The notes: generated from the sequence alone by a model not told the origin. DNA of 64,000 bases from Solea solea (GCF_958295425.1 NC_081135.1:22452180-22516179); one strand, 5' to 3'; counted from the stretch's first letter, positions 33,561 to 45,828 are shown. Numbers and translations are program-made.

Positions 33561-35960
33561 TAGTTATTTTCAGCGGCGTCCCCGCGCATGTCGTTCCAAA
33601 TTTCGTGGGGGATCGGGCAACGTATGGCAAAGTTATAGGGCACTTCCTGTTTAAAATGGCAGACTACCTGTTCGGTCAAGTGCGTGTCCGTAAACGTGTT
33701 CAGGGAACTTCCCTTGTCTTACATATCAAGTTTTGTGCAGATTGGATAATCTTGGAGTTTACTTCCTGTTTCGGGCATTCCACTTCCTGTTGGGAGGTCA
33801 TCTCTTGCAGACATGCTCAGGACAGGTCCCTGGTGTCACATAAAATGTTTCGTGCAAATCGGACAACGTACGGCAAAGTTAGAGGGCACTTCCTGTTTAA
33901 AATGGCCAACTTCCTATTCGTCTACGTAAACGTGTTCAGGGAAGTTCCCTTGTCTTACATATCAAGTTTTGTTCAGATCGGACAATGTAAGACTTTACTT
34001 CCTGTTTCGGGCGTTCCACTTCCTGTAGGGAGGTGACCTTTTACGGACATGCTCAGGACAGGTCCCTTAACTCACATATAAGGTTTTGTGCAGATCGGAC
34101 AACGTACGGCAAAGTTAGAGGGCACTTCCTGTTTAAAGTTGCCGACTTCCTGTTCGGTCAACGGCGTCTCCGTAAACATGTTCAGGGAAGGTCCGGTAAC
34201 TCACATATCTAGTTTCGTGTCAATCGGACAATGTAAGACTTTACTTCCTGTTTCGGGCGTTCCACTTCCTGTAGGGAGGTGACCTTTTACGGACATGTTG
34301 AGGAAGGGTCTGGGGTCCCACATACTAAGTTTCAAGTGGATACAACAATCCCTGTTGGAGCAGCATCAAAAACTATAAATGTAATTCTGTCTGCTGTCAC
34401 CAGGGGGCGCTGTATTTGAAAATGAATATTTTCATATAGACGTGTTCAGGGCCGGACTGTCATCAATCCTTGCAAGTTTGGTTCAGATCGGACCAGGATT
34501 GGCAAAGTTGTAACAGTTTGTTTTTTTAGAATTTTCTACCACCACCAGGAGGCGCTGTTTTCAAAATGTACCGTTTCAGCAACATAGTCGTCTTCAGCAA
34601 CTAACCATCATCAACTATAGCAAGTTTGGTTGGGATCAGACCTTCCATCGCGAAGTTATAACAGTTTCATTGTCTGTTATGAAAAATTATTATTATCTCC
34701 AATTTTGGCGCCCCCTATCTCGTACGCCATACAATATTTTAAAAAGCTTTTGATAACTTTTGATGCTCAACTCGTCCACATTGATCTCACCAAGTTTGAA
34801 GGTGATCGCACAAAAGCTCTAGGAGGAGATAATTGAAATACAAGCTGTCATACTGTCTGCTGTGACCAGGAGGCGCTGTTTTCGAAATTTAATATTTTCA
34901 TATAGACGTCTTTAGGGCCGGACTATCATCAATCCTACCAAGTTTGGTTCAGATCGGACCAGGATTCACGAAGTTGTAGCAGTTTGAATTTTTGTCCCAA
35001 AAATCCGACTTTGCGTCGTTGCCATGGCAACACCGTTAAACGATTTGTCGTCATATTGATCACGCATCATCTACCATGTGTTTTGACTGTTGTCACCAAT
35101 TTTGAGTGCGGTACGATTATCTGTGTAAAAGTTATTCCCGAAATCGTAAAAAAACTTTTTTTTTGTGTATTTTCTTTCACCACAAGGAGGCGCTGTTTTC
35201 AAACTTCACCGTTTTTTCATAGACGTCTTCAGCCATGGCCCATCATCAATCATAGCAAGTTTGGTTCGGATCGGACCTTCCATCGCAAAGTTATAAGAGT
35301 TTTGTTTTTCTGATGCGAAACATCAGAATCATCACGAACTTTGCCGCCCCCTATCTCGTGCGCCATGCGACATTTGAAAAAACTTTTGATACCGTGAGCT
35401 CCTCAACTGGTCCACAGGGACCTCACCAAGTTTGAAGGAGATCGCACGAAAACTCTAGGAGGAGTTAGTTCAAATACCATTGCTGCGAATTCGCCAAAAT
35501 CGCCAAAAAATGGCCAATCAACCCAAGATGGCGGATTTCCTGTTGGGTTTGGATCATGGTCATAATGTAATTTTTTCTTCATCCTGACCCACTACACATG
35601 TGTACCGAATTTCGGGCATGTGCGATATTTGTGTTGGTCATGGTGAATTTGGACAGGTGGCGCCGCACTTATTGGCCCCTCCCACATTCAATTTTCGACG
35701 CACATTCCCCGAACCTTTTTCAGACGTAAATTTACACCACGATTGATGCGGTCACAAAAATTGGTGAGTTTTGGGGTATGGGAAAGGCCTCAAAAAGGCA
35801 ATTCATTTGGGGGAATAATAAGAATAATAATAATAATGAAAATAACTAGTACTGAAAATAACTAGTACCGCGCGCGGTTCTGAACGGGTTCGAGCCGACC
35901 CACGCGGGTCGCCGTGTGCCACGGCTCCCCGCGTGCCTCGCGCTCTCACCCGTTCATTCA
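33516..35960 (+). repeat. Array unit 3
   Basis: 2445 bp, region A markers at 33811, 34047 and 34293 (236 and 246 bp). The right palindrome toward unit 4 is the best preserved, with an uninterrupted arm of about 40 bp. Confidence 0.9.
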
Positions 35961-38405
35961 CCGCGCGCGGTACTAGTTATTTTCAGTACTAGTTATTTTC
36001 AGTACTAGTTATTTTCAGCGGCGTCCCTGCGCATGTCGTTCCAAATTTCGAGGGGGATTGGGCAACGTATGACAAAGTTATAGGGCACTTCCTGTTTAAA
36101 ATGGCAGACTTCCTGTTCGGTTAAGAGCGTGTACGTAAACGTGTTCAGGGAACTTCCCTTGTCTTACATATCAAGTTTTGTGCAGATCGGATAATCTTAG
36201 AGTTTACTTCCTGTTTCGGGCATTCCACTTCCTGTTGGGAGGTCATCTCTTGCAGACATGCTCAGGACAGGTCCCTGGTGTCACATAAAAGGTTTCGTGC
36301 AAATCGGACAACGTACGGCAAAGTTAGAGGGCACTTCCTGTTTAAAATCGCCAACTTCCTGTTCGTCTCCGTAAACGTGTTCAGGGAAGTTCCCTTGTCT
36401 TACATATCAAGTTTTGTTCAAATCGGACAATGTAAGACTTTACTTCCTGTTTCGGGCGTTCCACTTCCTGTAGGGAGGTGACCTTTTACGGACATGCTCA
36501 GGACAGGTCCCTGGTGTCACATATAAGGTTTTGTGCAGATCGGACAACGTACGGCAAAGTTAGAGGGCACTTCCTGTTTAAAATGGCCGACTTCCTGTTC
36601 GGTCAACGGCGTCTCCGGAAACATGTTCAGGGAAGGTCCAGTAACTCACATATCTAGTTTCGTGTCAATCGGACAATGTAAGACTTTACTTCCTGTTTCG
36701 GGCGTTCCACTTCCTGTAGGGAGGTGACCTTTTACGGACATGTTGAGGAAGGGTCTGGGGTCCCACATACTAAGTTTCAAGTGGATACAACAATCCCTGT
36801 TGGAGCAGCATCAAAAACTATAAATGTAATTCTGTCTGCTGTCACCAGGGGGCGCTGTATTTGAAAATGAATATTTTCATATAGACGTGTTCAGGGCCGG
36901 ACTGTCATCAATCCTTGCAAGTTTGGTTCAGATCGGACCAGGATTGGCAAAGTTGTAACAGTTTGTTTTTTTAGAATTTTCTACCACCACCAGGAGGTGC
37001 TGTTTTCAAAATGTACCGTTTCAGCAACATAGTCGTCTTCAGCAACTAACCAGCATCAACTATAGCAAGTTTGGTTGGGATCAGACCTTCCATCGCGAAG
37101 TTATAAGAGTTTCATTGTCTGTTATGAAAAATTATTATTATCTCCAATTTTGGCGCCCCCTATCTCGTACGCCATACAATATTTTAAAAAGCTTTCGATA
37201 ACTTTTGATGCTCAACTCGTCCACATTGATCTCACCAAGTTTGAAGGTGATCGCACAAAAGCTCTAGGAGGAGATAATTGAAATACAAGCTGTCATATTG
37301 TCTGCTGTCACCAGGGGGCGCTGTTTTCGAAATTTAATATTTTCATATAGACGTCTTTAGGGCCGGACTATCATCAATCCTAGCAAGTTTGGTTCAGATC
37401 GGACCAGGATTCACGAAGTTGTAGCAGTTTGATTTTTTGTCCCAAAAATCCGACTTTGCGTCGTTGCCATGGCAACACCGTTAAACGATTTGTTGTCATA
37501 TTGATCACGCATCATCTACCATGTGTTTTGACTGTTGTCACCAATTTTCAGTGCGGTACGATTATCTGTGTAAAAGTTATTCCCGAAATTGTAAAAAAAC
37601 TTTTTTTTTGTGTATTTTCTTTCACCACAAGGAGGCGCTGTTTTCAAACTTCACCGTTTTTTCATAGACGTCTTCAGCCATGGCCCATCATCAATGGTAG
37701 CAAGTTTGGTTCGGATCGGACCTTCCATCGCAAAGTTATAAGAGTTTTGTTTTTCTGATGCGAAACATCAGAATCATCACGAACTTTGCCGCCCCCTATC
37801 TCGTGCGCCGTGCGACATTTGAAAAAACTTTTGATACCGTGAGCTCCTCAACTGGTCCACAGGGACCTCACCAAGTTTGAAGGTGATCGCACGAAAACTC
37901 TAGGAGGAGTTAGTTCAAATACCATTGCTGCGAATTCGCCAAAATCGCCAAAAAATGGCCAATCAACCCAAGATGGCGGATTTCCTGTTGGGTTTGGATC
38001 ATGGTCATAATGTAATTTTTTCTTCATCCTGACCCACTACACATGTGTACCGAATTTCGTGCATGTGCGATATTTGTGTTGGTCATGGTGAATTTGGACA
38101 GGTGGCGCCGCACTTATTGGCCCCTCCCACATTCAATTTTCGACGCACATTCCCCGAACCTTTTTCAGACGTAAATTTACACCAGGATTGATGCGGTCAC
38201 AAAAATTGGTGAGTTTTGGGGTATGGGAAAGGCCTCAAAAAGGCAATTCATTTGGGGGAATAATAAGAATAATAATAATAATGAAAATAACTAGTACTGA
38301 AAATAACTAGTACCGCGCGCGGTTCTGAACGGGTTCGAGCCGACCCACGCGGGTCGCCGTGTGCCACGGCTCCCCGCGTGCCTCGCGCTCTCACCCGTTC
38401 ATTCA
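35961..38405 (+). repeat. Array unit 4
   Basis: Exactly the same length as unit 3 (2445 bp) and very similar, including the end variant GGCAATTCATTTGGGG. Confidence 0.9.
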
Positions 38406-40834
38406 CCGCGCGCGGTACTAGTTATTTTCAGTACTAGTTATTTTCAGTACTAGTTATTTTCAGCGGCGTCCCTGCGCATGTCGATCCAAATTTCGAGGGG
38501 GATCGGGCAACGTATGACAAAGTTATAGGGCACTTCCTGTTTAAAATGGCAGACTTCCTGTTCGGTCAAGTGCGTGTACGTAAACGTGTTCAGGGAACTT
38601 CCCTTGTCTTACATATCAAGTTTTGTGCAGATCGGATAATCTTAGAGTTTACTTCCTGTTTCGGGCATTCCACTTCCTGTTGGGAGGTCATCTCTTGCAG
38701 ACATGCTCAGGACAGGTCCCTGGTGTCACATATAAGGTTTTGTGCAGATCGGACTACGTACGGCAAAGTTAGAGGGCACTTCCTGTTTAAAATCGCCAAC
38801 TTCCTGTTCGTCTCCGTAAACATGTTCAGGGAAGTTCCCTTGTCTTACATATCAAGTTTTGTTCAGATCGGACGATGTAAGACTTTACTTCCTGTTTCGG
38901 GCGTTCCACTTCCTGTAGGGAGGTGACCTTTTACGGACATGCTCAGGACAGGTCCCTGGTGTCACATATAAGGTTTTGTGCAGATCGGACAATGTACGGC
39001 AAAGTTAGAGGGCACTTCCTGTTTAAAATGGCCGACTTCCTGTTCGGTCAAAGGCGTCTCCGTAAACATGTTCAGGGAAGGTCCAGTAACTCACATATCT
39101 AGTTTCGTGTCAATCGGACAATGTAAGACTTTACTTCCTGTTTCGGGCGTTAAACTTCCTGTAGGGAGGTGACCTTTTACGGACATGTTGAGGAAGGGTC
39201 TGGGGTCCCACATACTAAGTTTCAAGTGGATACAACAATCCCTGTTGGAGCAGCATCAAAAACTATAAATGTAATTCTGTCTGCTGTCACCAGGGGGCGC
39301 TGTTTTCGAAATTGAATATTTTCATATAGACGTCTTTAGGGCCGGACTGTCATCAATCCTAGCAAGTTTGGTTCAGATCGGACCAGGATTGGCAAAGTTG
39401 TAACAGTTTCTTTTTTTAGAATTTTCTAGCACCACCAGGAGGCGCTGTTTTCAAAATGTACCGTTTCAGCAACATGGCCGTCTTCAGCAACTAACCATCA
39501 TCAACTATAGCAAGTTTGGTTGGGATCAGACCTTCCATCGCGAAGTTATAAGAGTTTCATTGTCTGTTATGAAAAATTATTATTATCTCCAATTTTGGCG
39601 CCCCCTATCTCGTACGCCATACAATATTTTAAAAAGCTTTTGATAACTTTTGATGCTCAACTCGTCCACATTGATCTCACCAAGTTTGAAGGTGATCGCA
39701 CAAAAGCTCTAGGAGGAGATAATTGAAATACAAGCTGTCATATTGTCTGCTGTCACCAGGGGGCGCTGTTTTCGAAATTTAATATTTTCATATAAACGTC
39801 TTTAGGGCCGGACTATCATCAATCCTAGCAAGTTTGGTTCAGATCGGACCAGGATTCACGAAGTTGTAGCAGTTTGATTTTTTGTCCCAAAAATCCGACT
39901 TTGCGTCGTTGCCATGGCAACACCGTTAAACGATTTGTCGTCATATTGCTCACGCATCATCTACCATGTGTTTTGACTGTTGTCACCAATTTTGAGTGCG
40001 GTACGATTATCTGTGTAAAAGTTATTCCCGAAATCGTAAAAAAACTTTTTTTTGGTGTATTTTCTTTCACCACAAGAAGGCGCTGTTTTCAAACTTCACC
40101 GTTTTTTCATAGACGTCTTCAGCCATGGCCCATCATCAATCATAGCAAGTTTGGTTCGGATCGGACCTTCCATCGCAAAGTTATAAGAGTTTTGTTTTTC
40201 TGATGCGAAACATCAGAATCATCACGAACTTTGCCGCCCCCTATCTCGTGCGCCATGCGACATTTGAAAAAACTTTTGATACCGTGAGCTCCTCAACTGG
40301 TCCACAGGGACCTCACCAAGTTTGAAGGTGATCGCACGAACACTCTAGGAGGAGTTAGTTCAAATACCATTGCTGCGAATTCGCCAAAATCGCCAAAAAA
40401 TCGCCAATCAACCCAAGATGGCGGATTTCCTGTTGGGTTTGGATCATGGTCATAATGTAATTTTTTCTTCATCCTGACCCACTACACATGTGTACCGAAT
40501 TTCGTGCATGTGCGATAATTGTGTTGTTCATGGTGAATTTTGACAGGTCGCTTCGCACGTTTTGGCCCCTCCCACATTCAATTTTTGACGCACATTCCCC
40601 GAACCTTTTTCAGACGTAAATTTACACCACGATTGATGCAGTCACAAAAATCTGTGAGTTTTGGGGTATGGGAAAGGCCTCAAAAAGGCGATTTACTTTA
40701 AGGAATAATAAGAATAATAATAATAATAAAAATAACTAGTACCGCGCGCGGTTCTGAACGGGTTCGAGCCGACCCACGCGGGTCGCCGTGTGCCACGGCT
40801 CCCCGCGTGCCTCGCGCTCTCACCCGTTCATTCA
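38406..40834 (+). repeat. Array unit 5 (mosaic)
   Basis: 2429 bp. Its first CTCF-like block (39294 onward) carries text of the third block found in the other units (TTTTCGAAATTGAATA, GTCTTTAGGG), and its right end has the variant GGCGATTTACTTTAAGG of units 1 and 2. It also has a private variant GACAGGTCGCTTCGCACG near 40545. Confidence 0.9.
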
Positions 40835-43140
40835 CCGCGCGCGGTACTAGTTATTTTCAGTACTAGTTATTTTCAGTACTAGTTATTTTCAGCGGCGTCC
40901 CCACGCATGTCGATCCAAATTTCGGGGGGGATCGGGCAACGTATGGCAAAGTTATAGGGCACTTCCTGTTTAAAATGGCAGACTTCCTGTTCGGTCAAGT
41001 GCGTGTCCGTAAACGTGTTCAGGGAACTTCCCTTGTCTTACATATCAAGTTTTGTGCAGATCGGATAATCTTAGAGTTTACTTCCTGTTTCGGACATTCC
41101 ACTTCCTGTTAGGAGGTCATCTCTTGCAGACATGCTCAGGACAGGTCCCTGGTGTCACATAAAATGTTTTGTGCAAATCGGACAACGTACGGCAAAGTTA
41201 GAGGGCACTTCCTGTTTAAAATGGCCGACTTCCTGTTTGTCTCCGGCAACATGTTCAGGGAAGGTCCCGTAACTCACATATCTAGTTTCGTGTCAATCGG
41301 ACAATGTAAGACTTTACTTCCTGTTTCGGGCGTTCCACTTCCTGTAGGGAGGTGACCTTTTACGGACATGCTCAGGACAGGTCCCTGGTGTCACATATAA
41401 GGTTTTGTGCAGATCGGACAACGTACGGCAAAGTTAGAGGGCACTTCCTGTTTAAAATGGCCGACTTCCTGTTCGGTCAACGGCGTCTCCGTAAACATGT
41501 TCAGGGAAGGTCCAGTAACTCACATATCTAGTTTCGTGTCAATCGGACAATGTAAGACTTTACTTCCTGTTTCGGGCGTTCCACTTCCTGTAGGGAGGTG
41601 ACCTTTTACGGACATGTTGAGGAAGGGTCTGGGGTCCCACATACTAAGTTTCAAGTGGATACAACAATCCCTGTTGGAGCAGCATCAAAAACTATAAATG
41701 TAATTCTGTCTGCTGTCACCAGGGGGCGCTGTATTTGAAAATGAATATTTTCATATAGACGTGTTCAGGGCCGGACTGTCATCAATCCTTGCAAGTTTGG
41801 TTCAGATCGGACCAGGATTGGCAAAGTTGTAACAGTTTGTTTTTTTAGAATTTTCTACCACCACCAGGAGGCGCTGTTTTCAAAATGTACCGTTTCAGCA
41901 ACATGGTCGTCTTCAGCAACTAACCATCATCAACTGTAGCAAGTTTGGTTGGGATCAGACCTTCCATCGCGAAGTTATAAGAGTTTCATTGTCTGTTATG
42001 AAAAATTATTATTATCTCCAATTTTGGCGCCCCCTATCTCCTACGCCATACAATATTTTAAAAAGCTTTTGATAACTTTTGATGCTCAACTCGTCCACAT
42101 TGATCTCACCAAGTTTGAAGGTGATCGCACAAAAGCTCTAGGAGGAGATAATTGAAATACAAGCTGTCATATTGTCTGCTGTCACCAGGGGGCGCTGTTT
42201 TCGAAATTTAATATTTTCATATAGACGTCTTTAGGGCCGGACTATCATCAATCCTAGCAAGTTTGGTTCAGATCGGACCAGGATTCACGAAGTTGTAGCA
42301 GTTTGATTTTTTGTCCCAAAAATCCGACTTTGAGTCGTTGCCATGGCAACACCGTTAAACGATTTGTCGTCATATTGATCACGCATCATCTACCATGTGT
42401 TTTGACTGTTGTCACCAATTTTGAGTGCGGTACGATTATCTGTGTAAAAGTTATTCCCGAAATCGTAAAAAAACTTTTTTTTTGTGTATTTTCTTTCACC
42501 ACAAGGAGGCGCTGTTTTCAAACTTCACCGTTTTTTCATAGACGTCTTCAGCCATGGCCCATCATCAATCATAGCAAGTTTGGTTCGGATCGGACCTTCC
42601 ATCGCAAAGTTATAAGAGTTTTGTTTTTCTGATGCGAAACATCAGAATCATCACGAACTTTGCCGCCCCCTATCTCGTGCGCCATGCGACATTTGAAAAA
42701 ACTTTTGATACCGTGAGCTCCTCAACTGGTCCACAGGGACCTCACCAAGTTTGAAGGTGATCGCACGAAAACTCTAGGAGTAGTTAGTTCAAATACCATT
42801 GCTGCGAATTCGCCAAAATCGCCAAAAAATCGCCAATCAACCCAAGATGGCTGATTTCCTGTTGGGTTTGGATCATGGTCATAATGTAATTTTTTCTTCA
42901 TCCTGACCCACTACACATGTGTACCGAATTTCGTGCATGTGCGATATTTGTGTTGGTCATGGTGAATTTGGACAGGTGGCGCCGCACTTATTGGCCCCTC
43001 CCACATTCAATTTTCGACGCACATTCCCCGAACCTTTTTCAGACGTAAATTTACACCACGATTGATGCGGTCACAAAAATTGGTGAGTTTTGGGGTATGG
43101 GAAAGGCCTCAAAAAGGCAATTCATTTGGGGGAATAATAA

Positions 43141-43171
<31 letters not shown>

Positions 43172-43328
43172 CCTTCCAGTTTCAATAGGGTTCTTGCAAC
43201 CTTGTTGCTCGAACCCTAATAATCCTTCCAGTTTCAATAGGTTTCTTGCAACCTTGTTGCTCGAACCCTAATAATAATCCTTCCAGTTTCAATAGGTTTC
43301 TTGCAACCTTGTTGCTCGAACCCTAACA
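40835..43328 (+). repeat. Array unit 6 (last unit)
   Basis: Ends not in a palindrome but in an AAT run and three copies of the 55-bp CTTGTTGCTCGAACCC minisatellite (about 43165-43328), after which unique sequence begins. Confidence 0.9.
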
Positions 43329-43329
43329 A

Positions 43330-44980
43330 GCCCTGCTGATCTTGTTATTAGTAATCATACCCTAAAAATGGGAGTTACTTTCCCCCTATTTCTTTTACTG
43401 TATATAATTTTCTCTATGTTCAATTTATTCGCCACAGCTAGTTGCCTTTATTTGTGTTTGGGTCTAGTCATTTTAATGGTTCAGACATTAATAGTGTGTC
43501 GACAAGACCTTTGGCATCTTGAAAGAAGACACTCCATGTCTCTCTGTGCCAACATTTACCACTTTGACTACAAACCATGCTCGGCCTTGTGTTTGTGTTG
43601 AAAACTGCTGGTGTAAAACGGATCCAAAATCCAAACCAAATGAAAGAACACAGCAGGAGCAGTATTCAATGCATTGAGTGCTGTTTATTGTTTATTTATA
43701 GTAACTTATTTCTGGTCCAATTTTAATGTTATGCAAGTTAACCATGGCATTTTCTTTATTTTTATGTGGGTTGTAGCTGTTCGTTAACTCATAAATAATG
43801 ATCATATTAAAACTTTGTTTAATGTATTATTTGCTATCTGCTTTTGGTCGGATATTTAAAATTTCTAATGAGTATTAAATGATGATCTATTTAATTAATT
43901 TAATTTAAAAAAAATAAGTAAAGTGAAATTTAGGAAGCATTAAATGTTGTACATGTTTGCTTGTTTTTTTAACTATCATCACTTACTGAGGGTGACCCCA
44001 CACCAAAGATATAAATCAGTATCAGTAGAAGTCATCGTTCCATTTCTGGGTGTATTTTCACTCTGCACATATCGTTGCATCACTACATGCATTGACAGTC
44101 CTGGGTCACTGGGCTGGTGAACTGGAGAGTCCACCTCTTCATGTGTGTTTTCTGATCTGATGTTCACTGACAGATGTTCTCTCCACGCTGAACACCTTTC
44201 ATCTCATGGATGCTGTAATCTTAGAGCAACAGAAACACGAGTGAGGCATGATCTTGCCTTGTTTACTGTCCCCAAACACTTCACTCTCTTTCTGGATGAC
44301 TTGTATCCAGCATCATCAGTGTGTATGTTAGCCGACTGAATAGCTACAGCTACTCTCCACATGTATCCAGGAGCAGTGAGGTCCTATCGTTTTGAAAATG
44401 TCCCCCAACAAAAAGCAAGAATGCTTCCTCTTGTCTGGGCCCTGGATGGAGCATGTGCTCAGGCCGTTGTGTTGGAGAATGAAAGCCACGTTCAGGGTTC
44501 TGTGGAGGCATCAGGGTGAACCACTGACCTGGGCTACCAGTGGACTCCCTTTAAAGAGCTGTGTGTTGGTATAGTGGATGCTGGCATGCTAAGCCCTACG
44601 GTGGGCTCGTGAATGGCACCAGGATTTCACACAAAGACATGATGTCATGATGCAGGGTGCGGACTCTATTGAGCATGTGCAGCGGGGCGTGAGGCCAGAT
44701 TAGACCTTTGAAGCAGGGCACTAACTGGCCGTTAATCAGAATGCTAACACGCTAACAAACATATCATACACCAATCTGCCTACGGCGCGACGGTGCCGCG
44801 CTTCCTGCTCGCAGGGCCCTTTGAAAGTCCCTGAAATCTTACTTTTGACACAACCTGAACAATCTGATTGGGTTAGGGAAAAACAGTTTGTTCCTTTGAA
44901 AAAAGGGTGGCAGTATGCCTTTGACTCAGCTGATGTTTTCTGGCCTGGTCTCTTTTCTCTTGTTTGAAGCAGATAGGTCA
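43330..44980. other. Non-coding interval after the array
   Basis: No recognised gene. The 77-codon frame at 43368-43601 is hydrophobic (VTFPLFLLLYIIFSMFN) but has no splice context or family signature that I can name. Confidence 0.4.
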
Positions 44981-44982
44981 AT

Positions 44983-45215
44983 ATACAGCAAAGTTACAGG
45001 GCACTTCCTGTTTCATTGTGAAATGGCAGCTAAATTCTAAATGGCCGACTTCCTTTTGCGTTAAGTTCATGTTCGTAGACATGTTCAGGCTTGGTCTCTC
45101 TTGTCATGTATGACGTTTCAAGCACATCGGTCAACGTATGGCAAAGTTACAGGGCACTTCCTGTTTCGTGGTGTGTGGTCGAAATTCACCGATTCCGAGG
45201 GTTGAAGGGTTCGAG
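44983..45215 (+). repeat. Diverged relic of the array family
   Basis: Contains GCAAAGTTACAGGGCACTTC, ATGGCCGACTTCC, CATGTTCAGG and CACATCGGTCAACGTATGG, in the order found in region A of the array. The copy is much more diverged than the array units, so it is older. Confidence 0.8.
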
Positions 45216-45329
45216 AAAGTAGTACGCAACATCAAATTACTACTTTCCAGTGCAAATTAAAAAAAATAATAACAATCATAGAAGAGCAATTAGCAGTTGC
45301 TACAGTAACTCATGAAATATTGAATTATA

Positions 45330-45828
45330 TACAGTAATGTGCAGAAGTCTTAGGCCACCATTAGATTTGTTGTTTTAGCAACGAAAATAGAGGATAATTA
45401 TTTCTATTTCACTTTACTGGAACAAAATATGTATGCAGTTTTTTGTTGTTTAAAAAAAAAAAAAAAAAAACATCCTCTACAGGTGTCAAGTATTTAGCGT
45501 GATCTACCCTTACACTTGAACAATAACACAGCTCTGTTAATCCTGGAGTGGAACCTTAATTAATGTTACTGGTAAATCCTGTGTTTGGCCTACTATTTCA
45601 TTTAAAGAAACATCTGCTGTAAAAAACGTCTATTACGCCAGGTTTATTCAAGACATGCTTGAGCATTACATACACATGTTGCATGAGTTAAACTCATTGA
45701 CAGCTCGCGAATATATAAGACCAGCTTTAAGTCGCATCACTTCATTCCAAATTCCAATGATCACAGAATTTGACAGACAGAAAAAACAACAGAGCTGGTG
45801 GTGCCTGAAACTTCTGCACAGTACTGTA
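45330..45828. mobile_element. Tc1/mariner-type MITE
   Basis: The element runs 45332-45826. Left end CAGTAATGTGCAGAAGTC and right end ACTTCTGCACAGTACTG are inverted repeats, and TA flanks both sides (45330-45331 and 45827-45828), the Tc1/mariner target duplication. The interior of about 450 bp has a long A run and no transposase. The 60-codon frame inside is not a gene. Confidence 0.8.

Larger units (their letters stand above)
28358..43328 (+). repeat. Macrosatellite-like tandem array, six units of about 2.45 kb
   Basis: Six head-to-tail units; start-to-start distances at the CCGCGCGCGG landmark are 2668, 2445, 2445 and 2429 bp. Each unit has region A, made of 236- or 246-bp subrepeats rich in CACTTCCTGT. 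Region B is made of more diverged blocks with CACCAGGGGGCGCTGT, CGCCCCCTATCTCGT and AAGTTTGGTTCAGATCGGAC. An AAT-rich end and a GC-rich palindrome follow. Words related to AAGTTTGGTNCAGATCGGAC recur about 15 times per unit at 110-170-bp spacing, so the whole unit looks built from one ancient protomer. Units differ by few substitutions, which indicates recent amplification. The open frames of 64-143 codons in it repeat with the units and show no known domain; I treat the array as non-coding. Confidence 0.95.

Noticed and set aside
29794..42632. Repeated open frames of 64-143 codons in the 2.45-kb array (for example the 109-codon frame in each unit)
   Set aside because: They recur because the units are nearly identical. 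They cross subrepeat boundaries, show no known domain, and the too-small divergence between units gives no evidence of selection on protein.
28358..43328. CRISPR-like or bacterial repeat array
   Set aside because: The repeats are not short direct repeats with unique spacers, and the whole window is vertebrate nuclear DNA.
43368..43601. Hydrophobic 77-codon frame after the array, considered as a membrane microprotein
   Set aside because: T-rich DNA gives hydrophobic translations by chance; there is no promoter, splice or conservation evidence in the window.
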